DNA of 64,000 nucleotides from Pseudomonadota bacterium (GTDB taxonomy: Bacteria; Pseudomonadota; Alphaproteobacteria; Rhodospirillales; Rhodospirillaceae). The stretch covers positions 1 through 64,000 of the forward strand of contig JAIUPE010000003.1 in the NCBI GenBank assembly GCA_020160875.1. Direction: 5' to 3'. The translations under genes and the position numbers were made by a program. The notes under the pieces were generated by a model. The model saw only the letters and a list, made by a program, of their open reading frames with translations, was not told where the DNA came from and ran no database searches. Below are positions 35,543 through 44,624 of the stretch, one piece after another; position 1 is the first letter of the stretch, and each line of letters opens with the position of its first letter.

Positions 35543-37225
35543 ATGAAACCGCTTCAGAGAGCCGCCGGCCATTTTCAACGCGGCGAGTACGATCAGGTCG
35601 AGCAGATTTGCGGCAGGATTCTCGCCGTCGACGCTGACAACGCGCGCGCTTGGCAAATGCGCGGGCTGGCCGCCCTTCATCTAAAGCAATTCGAGAAGGC
35701 GGTAGCCTACCTGACGGAAGCGGTCACCCGGCAAGAAACGCCGCAAACCCTTATCAATCTTTCGGTCGCATTCCTGGCGCTGGACCGGCCGCCCGACGCC
35801 ATCGTTGCGCTTCAAGCCGCGCTTCAGCTTGATCCTACCAACCCCGGAGCGCTCCTGAACCTGGCCGCATGTTATCTGCGGGAGAAGCGTTACGAGGACG
35901 CGGAAGGCGCGCTCACGCGCGCGCTGGCGATCAAACCGCATTGGCCGAAAGCCATGGAGATGCTGGGGCGGATCGAGATGAAGCGCGGCAATTTCGAGCG
36001 CGTCACGCAGCTTGCAAACGCCGCCCTCGCGGCGGACCCCGCCCTGTCGGTCAGCCACCGCTTGCTCGCTGATATCGCCATGCGCGAAGGCGATTTCGAG
36101 ACAGCTTCGGATCACTATGAGCTCTCGCTGAAGAATAATCCGGACGACGCGGAAACCCACGGCAATTTCGCACTCCTGCTTGCGCGCCGCGGCAGCTATC
36201 AACAGGCCGAGACCTGGTATCGGCACGCCGCCGAGATCCTGCGCGACGACGAAGCCACCAACCAGGCCTTTGCCGAGGTGCTCCTCATCCAGGGGAATCT
36301 CAAGGAGGGATGGCGGCAGCATGCCTGGCGCCACATGCGCACGGAAGAGGCCCAGCCCATTGTCGATCGGCCGTTTCTGTCCGACATGCCGTCCGGCGCG
36401 CGGGCGGTCGCCGTGCTGGATCAAGGCATCGGCGACCAGATTCTGATGGCGGGCCTTATCCCGGACCTTTCCCGGCGGATCGCGGGGCTGGAGATCGAAT
36501 GCGATCCACGCCTTCATGCGCTGCTCCGGCGCTCGTTCCCCGGCGTTCAATTCACCCGGTTTATCATGCGCGCGCCCGGGGCCGTACCGACCCCGGGCAG
36601 TTTCGGCGTCGCTGACACGGCCCCCTGGCTACGCCCGCGCTTCGAGGATTTTCCGGCCCATCGGGGATATTTGAAAGCCGACCCGGTCCTGCAAAAAATC
36701 TTGCGTGAACGTTACATCGAGAAGTCCCGCGGACCGGTCATCGGGATTTCGTGGGCGACACGCCGGGTGAAGCTGGGCGCTCACAAGTCCTTGCCGCTCG
36801 CGGCATGGGGGCCACTTCTTTCCATGCCCGGCGTCACATTCGTCAATCTTCAGTACGACAGCGATCCCGCCGAGGTAGCGGAGGCAACACGCCAATTCGG
36901 CGCGCGCATCATCACCGACACGACTATCGATCCGAGCGGCGATCTCGACGCCTACGCCGCGCAAGTGGCCGCCATGGACCTGGTGATCAGCACCTCCAGC
37001 GCCGCAGCGCATTTTGGTGGGGCCTTGAATGTCCCGACCTGGGTGTTCGTGCCCGCGGGCTTCGGGGGATTGTGGCACTGGTTTCTCGACCGCGGCGACA
37101 GCCCCTGGTATCCGTCGGTCCGGTTGTTCCGCCAAACGCAGCGGGGCGAGTGGCAGGACGTGGTCGCGCGCGCGTCCGCCGATTTCGCCATCTACGTCGA
37201 ACAATGGGCGGCCCGAAATCCGTGA
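35543..37225 (+). CDS. TPR/GT-B glycosyltransferase (FlmG-like) 4
   Basis: 560 residues: TPRs over about 1-250 and GT-B over about 260-555. Its C-domain signature is the most divergent: STSSAAAHFGGALN replaces the usual SNTxxHxAGALG. The FVNLQY and SPWYPSVRLFRQ motifs are kept. A changed donor site or altered specificity is possible. ATG 35543 follows the preceding stop by 13 bases. The 3' end overlaps the next gene through GTGA. Confidence 0.75.
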   Translation: MKPLQRAAGHFQRGEYDQVEQICGRILAVDADNARAWQMRGLAALHLKQFEKAVAYLTEAVTRQETPQTLINLSVAFLALDRPPDAIVALQAALQLDPTNPGALLNLAACYLREKRYEDAEGALTRALAIKPHWPKAMEMLGRIEMKRGNFERVTQLANAALAADPALSVSHRLLADIAMREGDFETASDHYELSLKNNPDDAETHGNFALLLARRGSYQQAETWYRHAAEILRDDEATNQAFAEVLLIQGNLKEGWRQHAWRHMRTEEAQPIVDRPFLSDMPSGARAVAVLDQGIGDQILMAGLIPDLSRRIAGLEIECDPRLHALLRRSFPGVQFTRFIMRAPGAVPTPGSFGVADTAPWLRPRFEDFPAHRGYLKADPVLQKILRERYIEKSRGPVIGISWATRRVKLGAHKSLPLAAWGPLLSMPGVTFVNLQYDSDPAEVAEATRQFGARIITDTTIDPSGDLDAYAAQVAAMDLVISTSSAAAHFGGALNVPTWVFVPAGFGGLWHWFLDRGDSPWYPSVRLFRQTQRGEWQDVVARASADFAIYVEQWAARNP

Positions 37226-37620
37226 CACAGGACACCCTGCAGATCGTCGAGAAAGTCCGCGCCCTGATCGCGGCCGGTCAGCACGGCGCGGCGGCGAGCC
37301 TCTGCGAACAGAACCTTGGGCAATTGCCGCCCGGCGCCGCGGCGGGTCTTCTCAATGGCCTGCTTCTCACCATCAAGGGGCGGCCCAACGACGCGATCGC
37401 CGCTTATGACATGGCGCTGTCGTTCGCACCGGACGCGCTGTACGCCTACGTGGGCATCGCGGAGATCTTGGTCGAAAAGGGTTGGCTGCACAGCGCCGCC
37501 GTGGTGATGGAAGAGGCACGCAAGACCGTGCCCGCGACGGCCGAAGCGCGAGCCCTGTTCGACACATTGTGCGCGCGTCTGGAAAAACTTCCGCGCACAG
37601 CCGGCGGGGGAAGCACATGA
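37222..37620 (+). CDS. Small TPR-like protein
   Basis: A 132-residue protein with two to three TPR-like helical pairs and no catalytic domain. It starts at GTG 37222, overlapping the stop of the previous TPR/GT-B gene, and its own stop overlaps the next start (ATGA). Coupling on both sides suggests it is made in step with the transferases. It may be a TPR arm that lost its GT domain, or an adaptor for the acceptor protein. Confidence 0.6.
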   Translation: MTQDTLQIVEKVRALIAAGQHGAAASLCEQNLGQLPPGAAAGLLNGLLLTIKGRPNDAIAAYDMALSFAPDALYAYVGIAEILVEKGWLHSAAVVMEEARKTVPATAEARALFDTLCARLEKLPRTAGGGST

Positions 37621-39698
37621 CCGGCTCCGCGAAGATCGCCAAGTCGCTCGCGGAAGCCGTGTCGCTCCATCAAGCCGGCCGCCTGGACGAAGCGGAGCGT
37701 CTCTATGACAAGGTGCTAAAACTCGATCGCCGGAACCTCGACGCGCTCAATCTCAAGGGATTGATCGAGAGCCAGCGCGGCCGTCACGCCGAAGCGCTGG
37801 CATTGTTCGACCGTTGCATCGCGGTCGCCGCCGCATTTCCGGACGCGCATTTCAACAAGGCCGTCGCGTTGACGGGTCTTGGGCGCGGCGAGGAGGCCCT
37901 GCACTCCTACCGCAAAGCCATACAACTGCAGCCCGCACACGCGAACGCACGGCTGAATGCTGGAATCGTTCTGCACGTCCTGGGCCGCGCAAGCGAAGCC
38001 ATCGCTGATTTCCGCGCAATGACCATCGCCTGCCCGCAGGATGCGCGTGGATTCTACAATCTCGGCCACTGCCTAGTGAAAGGCACGCCGGCCGCAGACG
38101 AATCCGCGCGGAGCGCAATCGCACAGGAAGCCGTCGCGGCGCTCACGCGCGCGCAAGCGCTCGATCCCGCGAACGCCGATGTACAGCTCATGCTTGCCGA
38201 AGCCCATGCGCTTCGCGAGGAATATGGACCGGCGGCCGACAGTTTGCGCGCCGCACTGCGCCTGGGGACAAACTGGCCCGCGCAACGCAGCGCCGAAGTC
38301 ATGAGCACCCTCGGCGAGCATCTTCGCAAGCAGGGCTTTTATGACGCCGCCATCACGACACACCGGCAGGCACTAGCGCTATCGCCACGTCAGCACCTGA
38401 TCCAATTCAATCTGGCAGCCGCCCTTCACGATGCCGGGCGGCGCGATGAAGCCGAAGCGCTTTACAAGGACGTCATCGCGGCGCAGCCGGATTTCACGAA
38501 AGCCATCGTCAATCTTGGCGATGTGTATCGCGATCAAGGCCGTCACGAGGAGGCGATCGCGCTTTTCGAGAAGGCGCTTGCCATCGAACCAACGGTACAA
38601 GGCTATGCCAACATCGCCGCCGCCATGACCGATATGGGATGGATGACGACCGCGCTCATGCTCAACGAGCGCGCAACATCGCTGGGCCCTTTGAACGCGA
38701 CCGTGCGCTACAATCGCGGCGCGAATCTGCTCAGCATGGGCCGTTTCGAGACGGGCTGGGCCGAACACGAAGCCCGGTTCGACGTCGCGGACGTCGCAAC
38801 GTTCCGGCGCCCGGCGCCGGAATGGCGCGGCGAAGATCTGACGGGCAAAAGAATTCTTGTCTGGACCGAGCAAGGCCTCGGCGATCAGATCCTGCATGGA
38901 TCGATGATCCCCGATCTGACGGCCCGCGCCGGTCATGTGCTGATCGAATGCCTGGGCCGTTTGGCCCCGACCTTCGCGCGCTCGTTTCCGGGAACCACCG
39001 TCATCGCGCGGGACAACCCTCTGGCGGCGGCGTCCGACGGCGAAACCTACGACGTTCAAATCGCGGCCGGCAGTCTTGGACAATATCTGCGGCGCTCCTT
39101 CGGCGATTTTCCGCGTCACGCGGGATATCTGAAAGCAGATCCAGCCAAGACCGAACGATTCCGCAACTCGTACGAGGCGTTGGCCGCCGGCCGGCGCATC
39201 GTCGGCATTGCCTGGCGTAGCCGGAACCCGCGTCTCGGCGCGAACAAAAGCACCGAGCTTGCGAATTTGAAGGCGATTTTGGAAACGCCCGGCGTTTTGT
39301 TCGTCAATCTTCAGTACGGCGATTGCGCTGCGGATCTCGCCGAAATTCGCGCGCGATTCGGCGTCGATATCTTCCACGATGCATCCGTCGACTCGCTTGT
39401 CGACACGGACACGTTTTTCGCGCAAGTCGCAGCCATGGACGCCGTTGTGACCACTTCGAATTCGGCGGTTCATGTGGCGGGATCGCAAAATGTCCCGACG
39501 TGGCTCCTGCTGCCGCCGGCCAAGGGAACGTTGTGGTACTGGTTCCAACACCGCGCGGACAGCCCGTGGTATCCGGCGTTAACGCTGGTGCGCGCGCACA
39601 ATGTTGCTTCGCAAGAGCCGTGGGAGATCGAACCCGCGAACCGCATTGCATCGGCACTCGCGCGTTGGGTCGCTGCACCGCAGGATCACCAAACATGA
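37617..39698 (+). CDS. TPR/GT-B glycosyltransferase (FlmG-like) 5
   Basis: 693 residues with the longest single TPR arm of the array (about 10-385) and a GT-B domain (about 395-690). Landmarks are LVWTEQGLGDQILHGSMIPDL, FVNLQYGDCAADLAEI and the C-domain TSNSAVHVAGSQN, where the usual AGALG reads AGSQN. ATG 37617 overlaps the preceding stop as ATGA. Its N-terminal repeat (AGRLDEAERLYDKVLKLDRRN) is nearly repeated in the next gene, showing recent shared ancestry of the two. Confidence 0.76.
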   Translation: MTGSAKIAKSLAEAVSLHQAGRLDEAERLYDKVLKLDRRNLDALNLKGLIESQRGRHAEALALFDRCIAVAAAFPDAHFNKAVALTGLGRGEEALHSYRKAIQLQPAHANARLNAGIVLHVLGRASEAIADFRAMTIACPQDARGFYNLGHCLVKGTPAADESARSAIAQEAVAALTRAQALDPANADVQLMLAEAHALREEYGPAADSLRAALRLGTNWPAQRSAEVMSTLGEHLRKQGFYDAAITTHRQALALSPRQHLIQFNLAAALHDAGRRDEAEALYKDVIAAQPDFTKAIVNLGDVYRDQGRHEEAIALFEKALAIEPTVQGYANIAAAMTDMGWMTTALMLNERATSLGPLNATVRYNRGANLLSMGRFETGWAEHEARFDVADVATFRRPAPEWRGEDLTGKRILVWTEQGLGDQILHGSMIPDLTARAGHVLIECLGRLAPTFARSFPGTTVIARDNPLAAASDGETYDVQIAAGSLGQYLRRSFGDFPRHAGYLKADPAKTERFRNSYEALAAGRRIVGIAWRSRNPRLGANKSTELANLKAILETPGVLFVNLQYGDCAADLAEIRARFGVDIFHDASVDSLVDTDTFFAQVAAMDAVVTTSNSAVHVAGSQNVPTWLLLPPAKGTLWYWFQHRADSPWYPALTLVRAHNVASQEPWEIEPANRIASALARWVAAPQDHQT

Positions 39699-41413
39699 CA
39701 CGCGCCTCCTCACCGCCGATCATGGAGTGGCTGCGCAAAGCCGTGACCTATCATCAAGCCGGCGATTTGCACGCCGCCGAACGCCTTTACGACAAGGTGC
39801 TGAAAGCCGACCGCAACAATGCGGACGCGCTCAATCTCAAAGGCCTGATCGCGAATACAAACGGGCGGCACAAACACGCCATCGCGTTTTTCGATAAGGC
39901 CGCCGCGGCGCGGCCCGGGTTCGCCGATCCGCGGTTCAACAAGGGATTGTCGCTCGCCGCGCTGGGCCGCAACGATGAAGCCCTTGCCTCGTACGCGGAG
40001 GCCGCGCGGATCAAACCCGACTACGGCGACGCGCGCCTCAATCTTGGCTTGCTTCTACATATGGCGGGGCGGAAGGAAGAAGCCATCGCGGCGTTTCGCG
40101 CGATGACGCAGACATGCCCGATGGATGCGCGCGGCTTCTACAACCTCGGCGCCTGCCTTGAAAAAATCCTGCCGGGGACCGAGGCCGACAAACGCGATGC
40201 GCTAGCCGCAGAGTCCGCGGCCGCGTTCGAACGCGCGCTGGCGCTCAACCCCAGCAATCCCGACATCCACTACGGCTATTCTAATCTGCACACCTTCCGC
40301 GGCGATTATCGCCAAGCGGCCGCGCATCTCGAGACCGCGCTGCGCCTGCGGCCGCATTGGCCCGACGGCTGGAACAATCTCGCGAACCAAGCGGAAGCGC
40401 TCGGCGATCGCAAAGGCGCGCTTACGATGTTCGCGCGCGCCCTCGAGCAAGATCCCGACAACACCGGCGCGTTCGTCAATCGGGGGATGACCTGCCTCGC
40501 TCTCGGCCGTTTGGCCGAAGGCTGGCAGGGATACGCACGGCGCTTCGACGATCCGCGGTTCCCTTTCACGCCGCGCAACTGGCCGTGGCCGAAGTGGACG
40601 GGGGAAGACTTAAGCGGGAAAAGCATCCTGCTGTGGGGCGACCAGGGCGTAGGCGACGAGATCCTCTACAGTTCCATGATCCCGGAGATCGCGCGCCGCG
40701 CCGCCGTGTGCGTCGTGGAGTGTGAGCCGCGGCTACTGCCGATCTATCGCCGGTCCTTCCCAACCGTGGAGATTGTTTCGGTCCGCCGTCCGGGAGACTT
40801 GGCCCTTGCCGGCCGAGCTTTTGATTTCCAGAGCTCCGTTCTCGACCTTGGCGCGCAGCTGCGGCCGAACTTCGCGGCTTTCCCGATTCGCGCCGGCCTT
40901 TTGCGCGCGGACGCCGATTCGACCGCACGCCTGCGGCAGGAATACCTGCGAAATCATCCCGGAAACCGGCTCATCGGCCTGTCCTGGCGCAGCGTCAATC
41001 CCGGGATGACCCACCAGAAAAGCCTCGAGCCCGGCGATCTCGCGCCTTTATTCAGGCAGCCCGGCGTCACCTTCGTCAATCTTCAGTACGGAGACGTTGC
41101 ACAGGACCTCGCGGCGATCCGCGAATCGCATGGTGTCGCGATTCTCGCCGATGCCACCATCAACCCTTTGGCCGACCTCGATGGTTTCGCTGCGCAGGTC
41201 CAAGCCTGCGATGCCGTGGTCACCGTCAGCAACACAACGGCCCATGTCGCGGGCGCCCTTGATGTCCCGACGGCGGTTTATGTTCCCGATGGCCGAAAAC
41301 GCCACTGGTATTGGTTCGACGAAGGGGCCTACAGCCCGTGGTATCGATCCCTACGAATCTTCAGACTTCCAGGCGCAAACGGGATGGAAGAGATTTCAAA
41401 GGGCATTTTATAA
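39695..41413 (+). CDS. TPR/GT-B glycosyltransferase (FlmG-like) 6
   Basis: 572 residues: TPRs over about 10-280 and GT-B over about 285-570, with LLWGDQGVGDEILYSSMIPEI, FVNLQYGDVAQDLAAI and SNTTAHVAGALD. The C-terminus is shorter than in the others (ends soon after SPWYRSLRIFRL). ATG 39695 overlaps the preceding TGA. It closes the array. A very AT-rich region follows, then the gene for the Ser/Thr-rich exported protein. Confidence 0.76.
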   Translation: MTRASSPPIMEWLRKAVTYHQAGDLHAAERLYDKVLKADRNNADALNLKGLIANTNGRHKHAIAFFDKAAAARPGFADPRFNKGLSLAALGRNDEALASYAEAARIKPDYGDARLNLGLLLHMAGRKEEAIAAFRAMTQTCPMDARGFYNLGACLEKILPGTEADKRDALAAESAAAFERALALNPSNPDIHYGYSNLHTFRGDYRQAAAHLETALRLRPHWPDGWNNLANQAEALGDRKGALTMFARALEQDPDNTGAFVNRGMTCLALGRLAEGWQGYARRFDDPRFPFTPRNWPWPKWTGEDLSGKSILLWGDQGVGDEILYSSMIPEIARRAAVCVVECEPRLLPIYRRSFPTVEIVSVRRPGDLALAGRAFDFQSSVLDLGAQLRPNFAAFPIRAGLLRADADSTARLRQEYLRNHPGNRLIGLSWRSVNPGMTHQKSLEPGDLAPLFRQPGVTFVNLQYGDVAQDLAAIRESHGVAILADATINPLADLDGFAAQVQACDAVVTVSNTTAHVAGALDVPTAVYVPDGRKRHWYWFDEGAYSPWYRSLRIFRLPGANGMEEISKGIL

Positions 41414-41414
41414 A

Positions 41415-41435
41415 AATACAATTTTTAATTGTATT
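41415..41435 (+). terminator. AT-rich hairpin at the end of the TPR-GT array
   Basis: AATACAAT-tttta-ATTGTATT is a perfect 8-bp inverted repeat starting just after the stop codon at 41411-41413. The stem is almost all A/T and no long U-run follows, so it is a weak terminator at best. Confidence 0.3.
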
Positions 41436-41608
41436 ATTCTATAATATATTGATTTATATAGAAAATATACCCTTCTCGCCCAAGAAGGCTTAATTTTTTT
41501 CCGTACAGGCCGTAAACCTCCCGGTAACCTTTCGTCCGGAGAGGATGAGAGACGCCGAAAACACTGAAAAAAAAGCCACATCCGGACGGAAAAGCCCCCG
41601 CGCCCGGC

Positions 41609-41637
41609 TTGACAATATCCGGCGGCAGAGGTGATAT
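41609..41637 (+). promoter_or_regulatory. Sigma-70-type promoter of the surface-protein gene
   Basis: A perfect -35 box TTGACA (41609-41614) and a -10 candidate TGATAT (41632-41637) are 17 bases apart. Transcription from here would give a leader of roughly 78 nucleotides. The -10 match is only partial. Confidence 0.55.
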
Positions 41638-41663
41638 GGCGGCGCGCTGACGGGCGCCGTCGT

Positions 41664-41681
41664 CTATTCCGTAGGGAATAG
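41664..41681 (+). other. Hairpin in the 5' leader of the surface-protein mRNA
   Basis: CTATTCC-gtag-GGAATAG forms a perfect 7-bp stem in the predicted leader, about 40 bases before the start codon. Stable leader hairpins lengthen mRNA life in several highly expressed surface-protein genes. The role here is inferred. Confidence 0.45.
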
Positions 41682-41721
41682 GCGTGAACCAGATCTGAAA
41701 CCTTAAGGGGATCCCATAATT

Positions 41722-43212
41722 ATGAATAAGACCCAACTCTACACGCTGAGCAGCGCGCTGCTGGCGTCGACCGCTCTCGCCAGCACCGCGAACGCTGGCA
41801 CGATCGGCCGTTTCGCTAACTCGGGCGACGTCTTCACGACCGTTCCGGTGACGATCTCGACCTCCGTGTTCTCGACCACTGCCTCGACGGCGAACGGCGT
41901 GACCATCGGTGGCGTGAGCGCCAGCGAAGCCAACTTCGGCATGCGCTACACCAACAACTTCTCCGGCACGACCCGCTGGACCACGGAATTCACGATCACC
42001 GGCGCCCGCTTCATCACGGCTGGCCTCACCACCACGAACGTGACCATCCTGCTGGCCTCGAACGGCAACACCAGCACGATCTCCGCCTCGATGACGGGCG
42101 CGACCTCGTGCGCCACCGTGACCTCGCTCGTCGACCTGTTCGTGGTCAACGACTGCGCCGTCACCGGCGGCAACACGCTCACCACGAGCGTTGCCTATGG
42201 TGTCAAGTTCACCGGCGTGACCTTCAACAACGCTTCCGGCCTCGCCACTGCCGGCGGCACCGTGACGCTGACCGGTCGCGTGTACAACCCGACCAACACG
42301 TCGCAGATCTTCGAAGCCTCCTCGACCGGCACGGTGATCTCGGCGATCAATCCGTACGCCTTGGTTGTGACGGCCGGCGCCACCGCGACCGCCAGCGCGA
42401 CCACGACCCCGATCGCGTTCTCGAACCTGTCGCAGCCGAATGACGGTTCGCTGTCGCTCCGCCTCGTGACTCTGCAGATCACCGGTCAGACCGCGCTTGG
42501 TCAGTCGCTCAACGCGACCAACTCGACCGTTGCGACCACGACGGCCGGCACGACCTCGATCTCGGTCGCCAGCTCGGTCCTGTCCAGCACCGCTGTGCAG
42601 AACGTCCGCCTCGACGCGCAGGCTGGCGGTTCGACCAACTCGACGCTCGCGAACTTCTCGGGTGGCACGGTCACCTTCACGCTGACCAACACCATCTGGG
42701 CTGCGGGTAACTCGGCGAACATCGTTGTGTCGTTCACGAACAGCCAGGCGATCCCGGCTGCCGCTGCCGGCACGCTGACGGCCTCGATCCAGGCCGACCA
42801 GCAGGCTTACACGGCGACGGGCCAGACCGCCGCGATCAACCAGGGTGGTTTCCGCGCTGAAATCAACACCTTCAACGCGTCGACCAATGGTCCGTTCGGT
42901 TCGTACCTCCGCATCCACAACAACGGCCAAGTCGCCGGCACCGTCACCGTGACGGTCCGTAACGACGCGACCGGTGAAACGCTGGGTTCGAGCTACACGA
43001 CCTCCTCGATCGCCCCGAACTCGACCGTGCAGTTCTCCGCGCTGCAGATCGAAACCGGCGCGAACATCCCGACGGCCAGCCGTTCTGGTTCGTACACCGT
43101 GTCGGTCACTGGTCCGATCGTCGGTTACGCCCAGCACATCCTGTTCGACGGTAACTCGGTCGCCGATCTCTCTGGCTTCCGTAACAGCGGCTCGACCGAC
43201 GGTCGTCCGTAA
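41722..43212 (+). CDS. Ser/Thr-rich exported surface protein, S-layer-like
   Basis: 496 residues. A Sec-type signal peptide (MNKTQLYTLSSALLASTALA, cleavage probably after the following STANA) leads into beta-rich sequence. By hand count about 150 residues (near 30%) are Ser or Thr, and only one Lys remains after the signal peptide. Two Cys about 15 apart (SCATVTSL...NDCAV) may form a disulphide loop. No S-layer anchoring domain is recognised. Codons are strongly selected (AAC, ACC, CTG, GGT, CGT) as in abundant proteins. Promoter, leader hairpin and two 3' hairpins support high expression. Placement between the FlmG-like array and the T2SS genes makes it the best candidate substrate of both. 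Confidence 0.7.
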   Translation: MNKTQLYTLSSALLASTALASTANAGTIGRFANSGDVFTTVPVTISTSVFSTTASTANGVTIGGVSASEANFGMRYTNNFSGTTRWTTEFTITGARFITAGLTTTNVTILLASNGNTSTISASMTGATSCATVTSLVDLFVVNDCAVTGGNTLTTSVAYGVKFTGVTFNNASGLATAGGTVTLTGRVYNPTNTSQIFEASSTGTVISAINPYALVVTAGATATASATTTPIAFSNLSQPNDGSLSLRLVTLQITGQTALGQSLNATNSTVATTTAGTTSISVASSVLSSTAVQNVRLDAQAGGSTNSTLANFSGGTVTFTLTNTIWAAGNSANIVVSFTNSQAIPAAAAGTLTASIQADQQAYTATGQTAAINQGGFRAEINTFNASTNGPFGSYLRIHNNGQVAGTVTVTVRNDATGETLGSSYTTSSIAPNSTVQFSALQIETGANIPTASRSGSYTVSVTGPIVGYAQHILFDGNSVADLSGFRNSGSTDGRP

Positions 43213-43219
43213 GACTGAT

Positions 43220-43241
43220 TTAAGCCGGTTCGCCGGCTTAA
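43220..43241 (+). terminator. UUCG-loop hairpin after the surface-protein gene
   Basis: TTAAGCCGG-ttcg-CCGGCTTAA is a perfect 9-bp stem closed by a UUCG tetraloop, eight bases after the stop. No U-run follows, so it probably protects the mRNA 3' end or works together with the next hairpin. Confidence 0.7.
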
Positions 43242-43247
43242 GGATGA

Positions 43248-43276
43248 GGGAGGGTGAGCAATCACCCTCCCTTTTT
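43248..43276 (+). terminator. Rho-independent terminator of the surface-protein gene
   Basis: GGGAGGGTGA-gcaa-TCACCCTCCC forms a perfect 10-bp stem directly followed by five T. Together with the preceding hairpin it separates the surface-protein transcript from gspF. Confidence 0.9.
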
Positions 43277-43408
43277 CTTTGCCTGCAAAGGACTTACCGC
43301 CTGCGCCGGGCGCGCGATGCAGGCTCTAAACTGACATTCATGTAAGCCGTTGGCCGCAGCAGTTCGGAGTATGTTCCCCCGACGCCAAAACCAGCGGCAC
43401 AGCAGGGC

Positions 43409-44623
43409 ATGCTTCAATCTTTTCAATACGAAGCCTTCGACGCGGCCGGCCGAGTTCTCACGGGCCGGCTGGAGGCAAACCATGAGCGCGAGGCGCAGCG
43501 CACCCTCGAGGGGCGCGGCCTCACGCTTGTCAGCCTTGTCGCGGCTCGCCAGCAGGCGGCCAAGGCGGGCCTGTTCAACATCCAGCGCGGGCTCACCGCC
43601 CAGGACCGGATCCTGGCCCTGAAACAACTCGCGCTTCTTCTGAAAGCCGGCGTTCCTCTGATTCAAGGAATCGGCGCCCTCAAGAACCAAGCCTCGCACC
43701 CCGTGTTGACGGAAGCTTTCGGCGGCATCGAGAAGCGGCTGCGGTCCGGCGAGACATTCACAAACGCCCTCACGGCGGCGCTGCCGTCTTTGCCCGCCTA
43801 TGTGTATCAACTGGCGGCCTCGGGCGAAGCGATCGGGCATCTCGGCCAGGCCCTGGACGACGCCGCCGCGCAGATGGCGTACGAGCGCCAGATTCGCCAG
43901 GACATCCGCAACGCGCTGACATATCCCGCGATCCTCATCACCGCCGGGATCACCGCCGTCCTGTTCATTTTCATCGTTGTCGTACCGCGTTTTTCCACCA
44001 TGGTCGCCAACGCGAAGGAGCCCCTGCCGTGGATTTCCGCCGTGGTGATCAACACCGGCATGTTCCTGAACGACAACAAACTCATGCTGCTGCTCGTGGT
44101 GAGCGGTTTCGTCTGGTGGGTGGTCTCGAGCGTCAAGAACCCCGCGCGCATGGCGCAGATGCGCGAATTCATGGCCGGGCTTCCCCTCATCGGCGTCTGG
44201 CTCAAAGAAGCCGAGGTCGCACGTTGGGCGTCCATGCTGGGCACGATGCTCTCGAATGGCGTCGACCTCATCAAAGGCCTGCAATTAGCCCGGGACGGCG
44301 TCAGGCTGTCGGGTTTGCGTGACCGGCTGGATCAGGCCGTGAAGCTGGTGCGCGGCGGGCAATCGCTTTCGTCGGCGATCGCAAGTCAGCATGCGTTCTC
44401 GGACACCGCGCTCAGCCTTATCCAAGTCGGAGAAGAGTCGGGTGAACTTCCGACGATGCTGAAGTCGCTGGCGTCGCTTTACGAAGACACGGCGCGTCAG
44501 CGCATGAAACAGTTTCTGCTGATCCTCGAACCCGCAGCCATCCTGCTGATCGGGATCGTGGTCGGTGGTATCGTTGCCGCCATTATGTTAGCTATCACCT
44601 CCATCAATCAGGTGGCCCTGTAG
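43409..44623 (+). CDS. gspF: Type II secretion inner-membrane protein GspF
   Basis: 404 residues with two GspF domains (about 70-190 and 270-395) and hydrophobic helices at about 170-192, 215-235 and 375-397. Family motifs are QLALLLKAGVPLIQGI and GEESGELPTML. It forms the inner-membrane platform that couples the GspE ATPase to pseudopilus growth. It leads the gspF-to-gspD run and lies two bases upstream of gspG. Confidence 0.92.
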   Translation: MLQSFQYEAFDAAGRVLTGRLEANHEREAQRTLEGRGLTLVSLVAARQQAAKAGLFNIQRGLTAQDRILALKQLALLLKAGVPLIQGIGALKNQASHPVLTEAFGGIEKRLRSGETFTNALTAALPSLPAYVYQLAASGEAIGHLGQALDDAAAQMAYERQIRQDIRNALTYPAILITAGITAVLFIFIVVVPRFSTMVANAKEPLPWISAVVINTGMFLNDNKLMLLLVVSGFVWWVVSSVKNPARMAQMREFMAGLPLIGVWLKEAEVARWASMLGTMLSNGVDLIKGLQLARDGVRLSGLRDRLDQAVKLVRGGQSLSSAIASQHAFSDTALSLIQVGEESGELPTMLKSLASLYEDTARQRMKQFLLILEPAAILLIGIVVGGIVAAIMLAITSINQVAL

Positions 44624-44624
44624 T

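Larger units (their letters stand above)
41414..41721 (+). promoter_or_regulatory. Regulatory region of the surface-protein gene
   Basis: 308 bases without a gene. The first 90 bases are strongly AT-rich, unlike the rest of the window. An imperfect inverted pair (TTTCGTCCGGA at 41528-41538 and TCCGGACGGAAA at 41580-41591) brackets the middle. The promoter, the leader hairpin and the array-end hairpin are listed separately. AAGGGG at 41705-41710 before ATG 41722 is a ribosome-binding site with a spacing of about 11. Confidence 0.6.

Noticed and set aside
38379..39551. 390-codon open frame opposite TPR/GT-B gene 5
   Set aside because: Shadow of the conserved coding frame on the plus strand.
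28259..41413. Repeat array read as CRISPR or tandem DNA repeats
   Set aside because: The repetition is at the protein level (TPR units and GT-B modules), diverged in DNA, with no regular spacers.
41434..43137. 567-codon open frame opposite the surface-protein gene
   Set aside because: Arises from the strong codon selection of the real gene; its Arg/Asp-repetitive composition is typical of an antisense frame.
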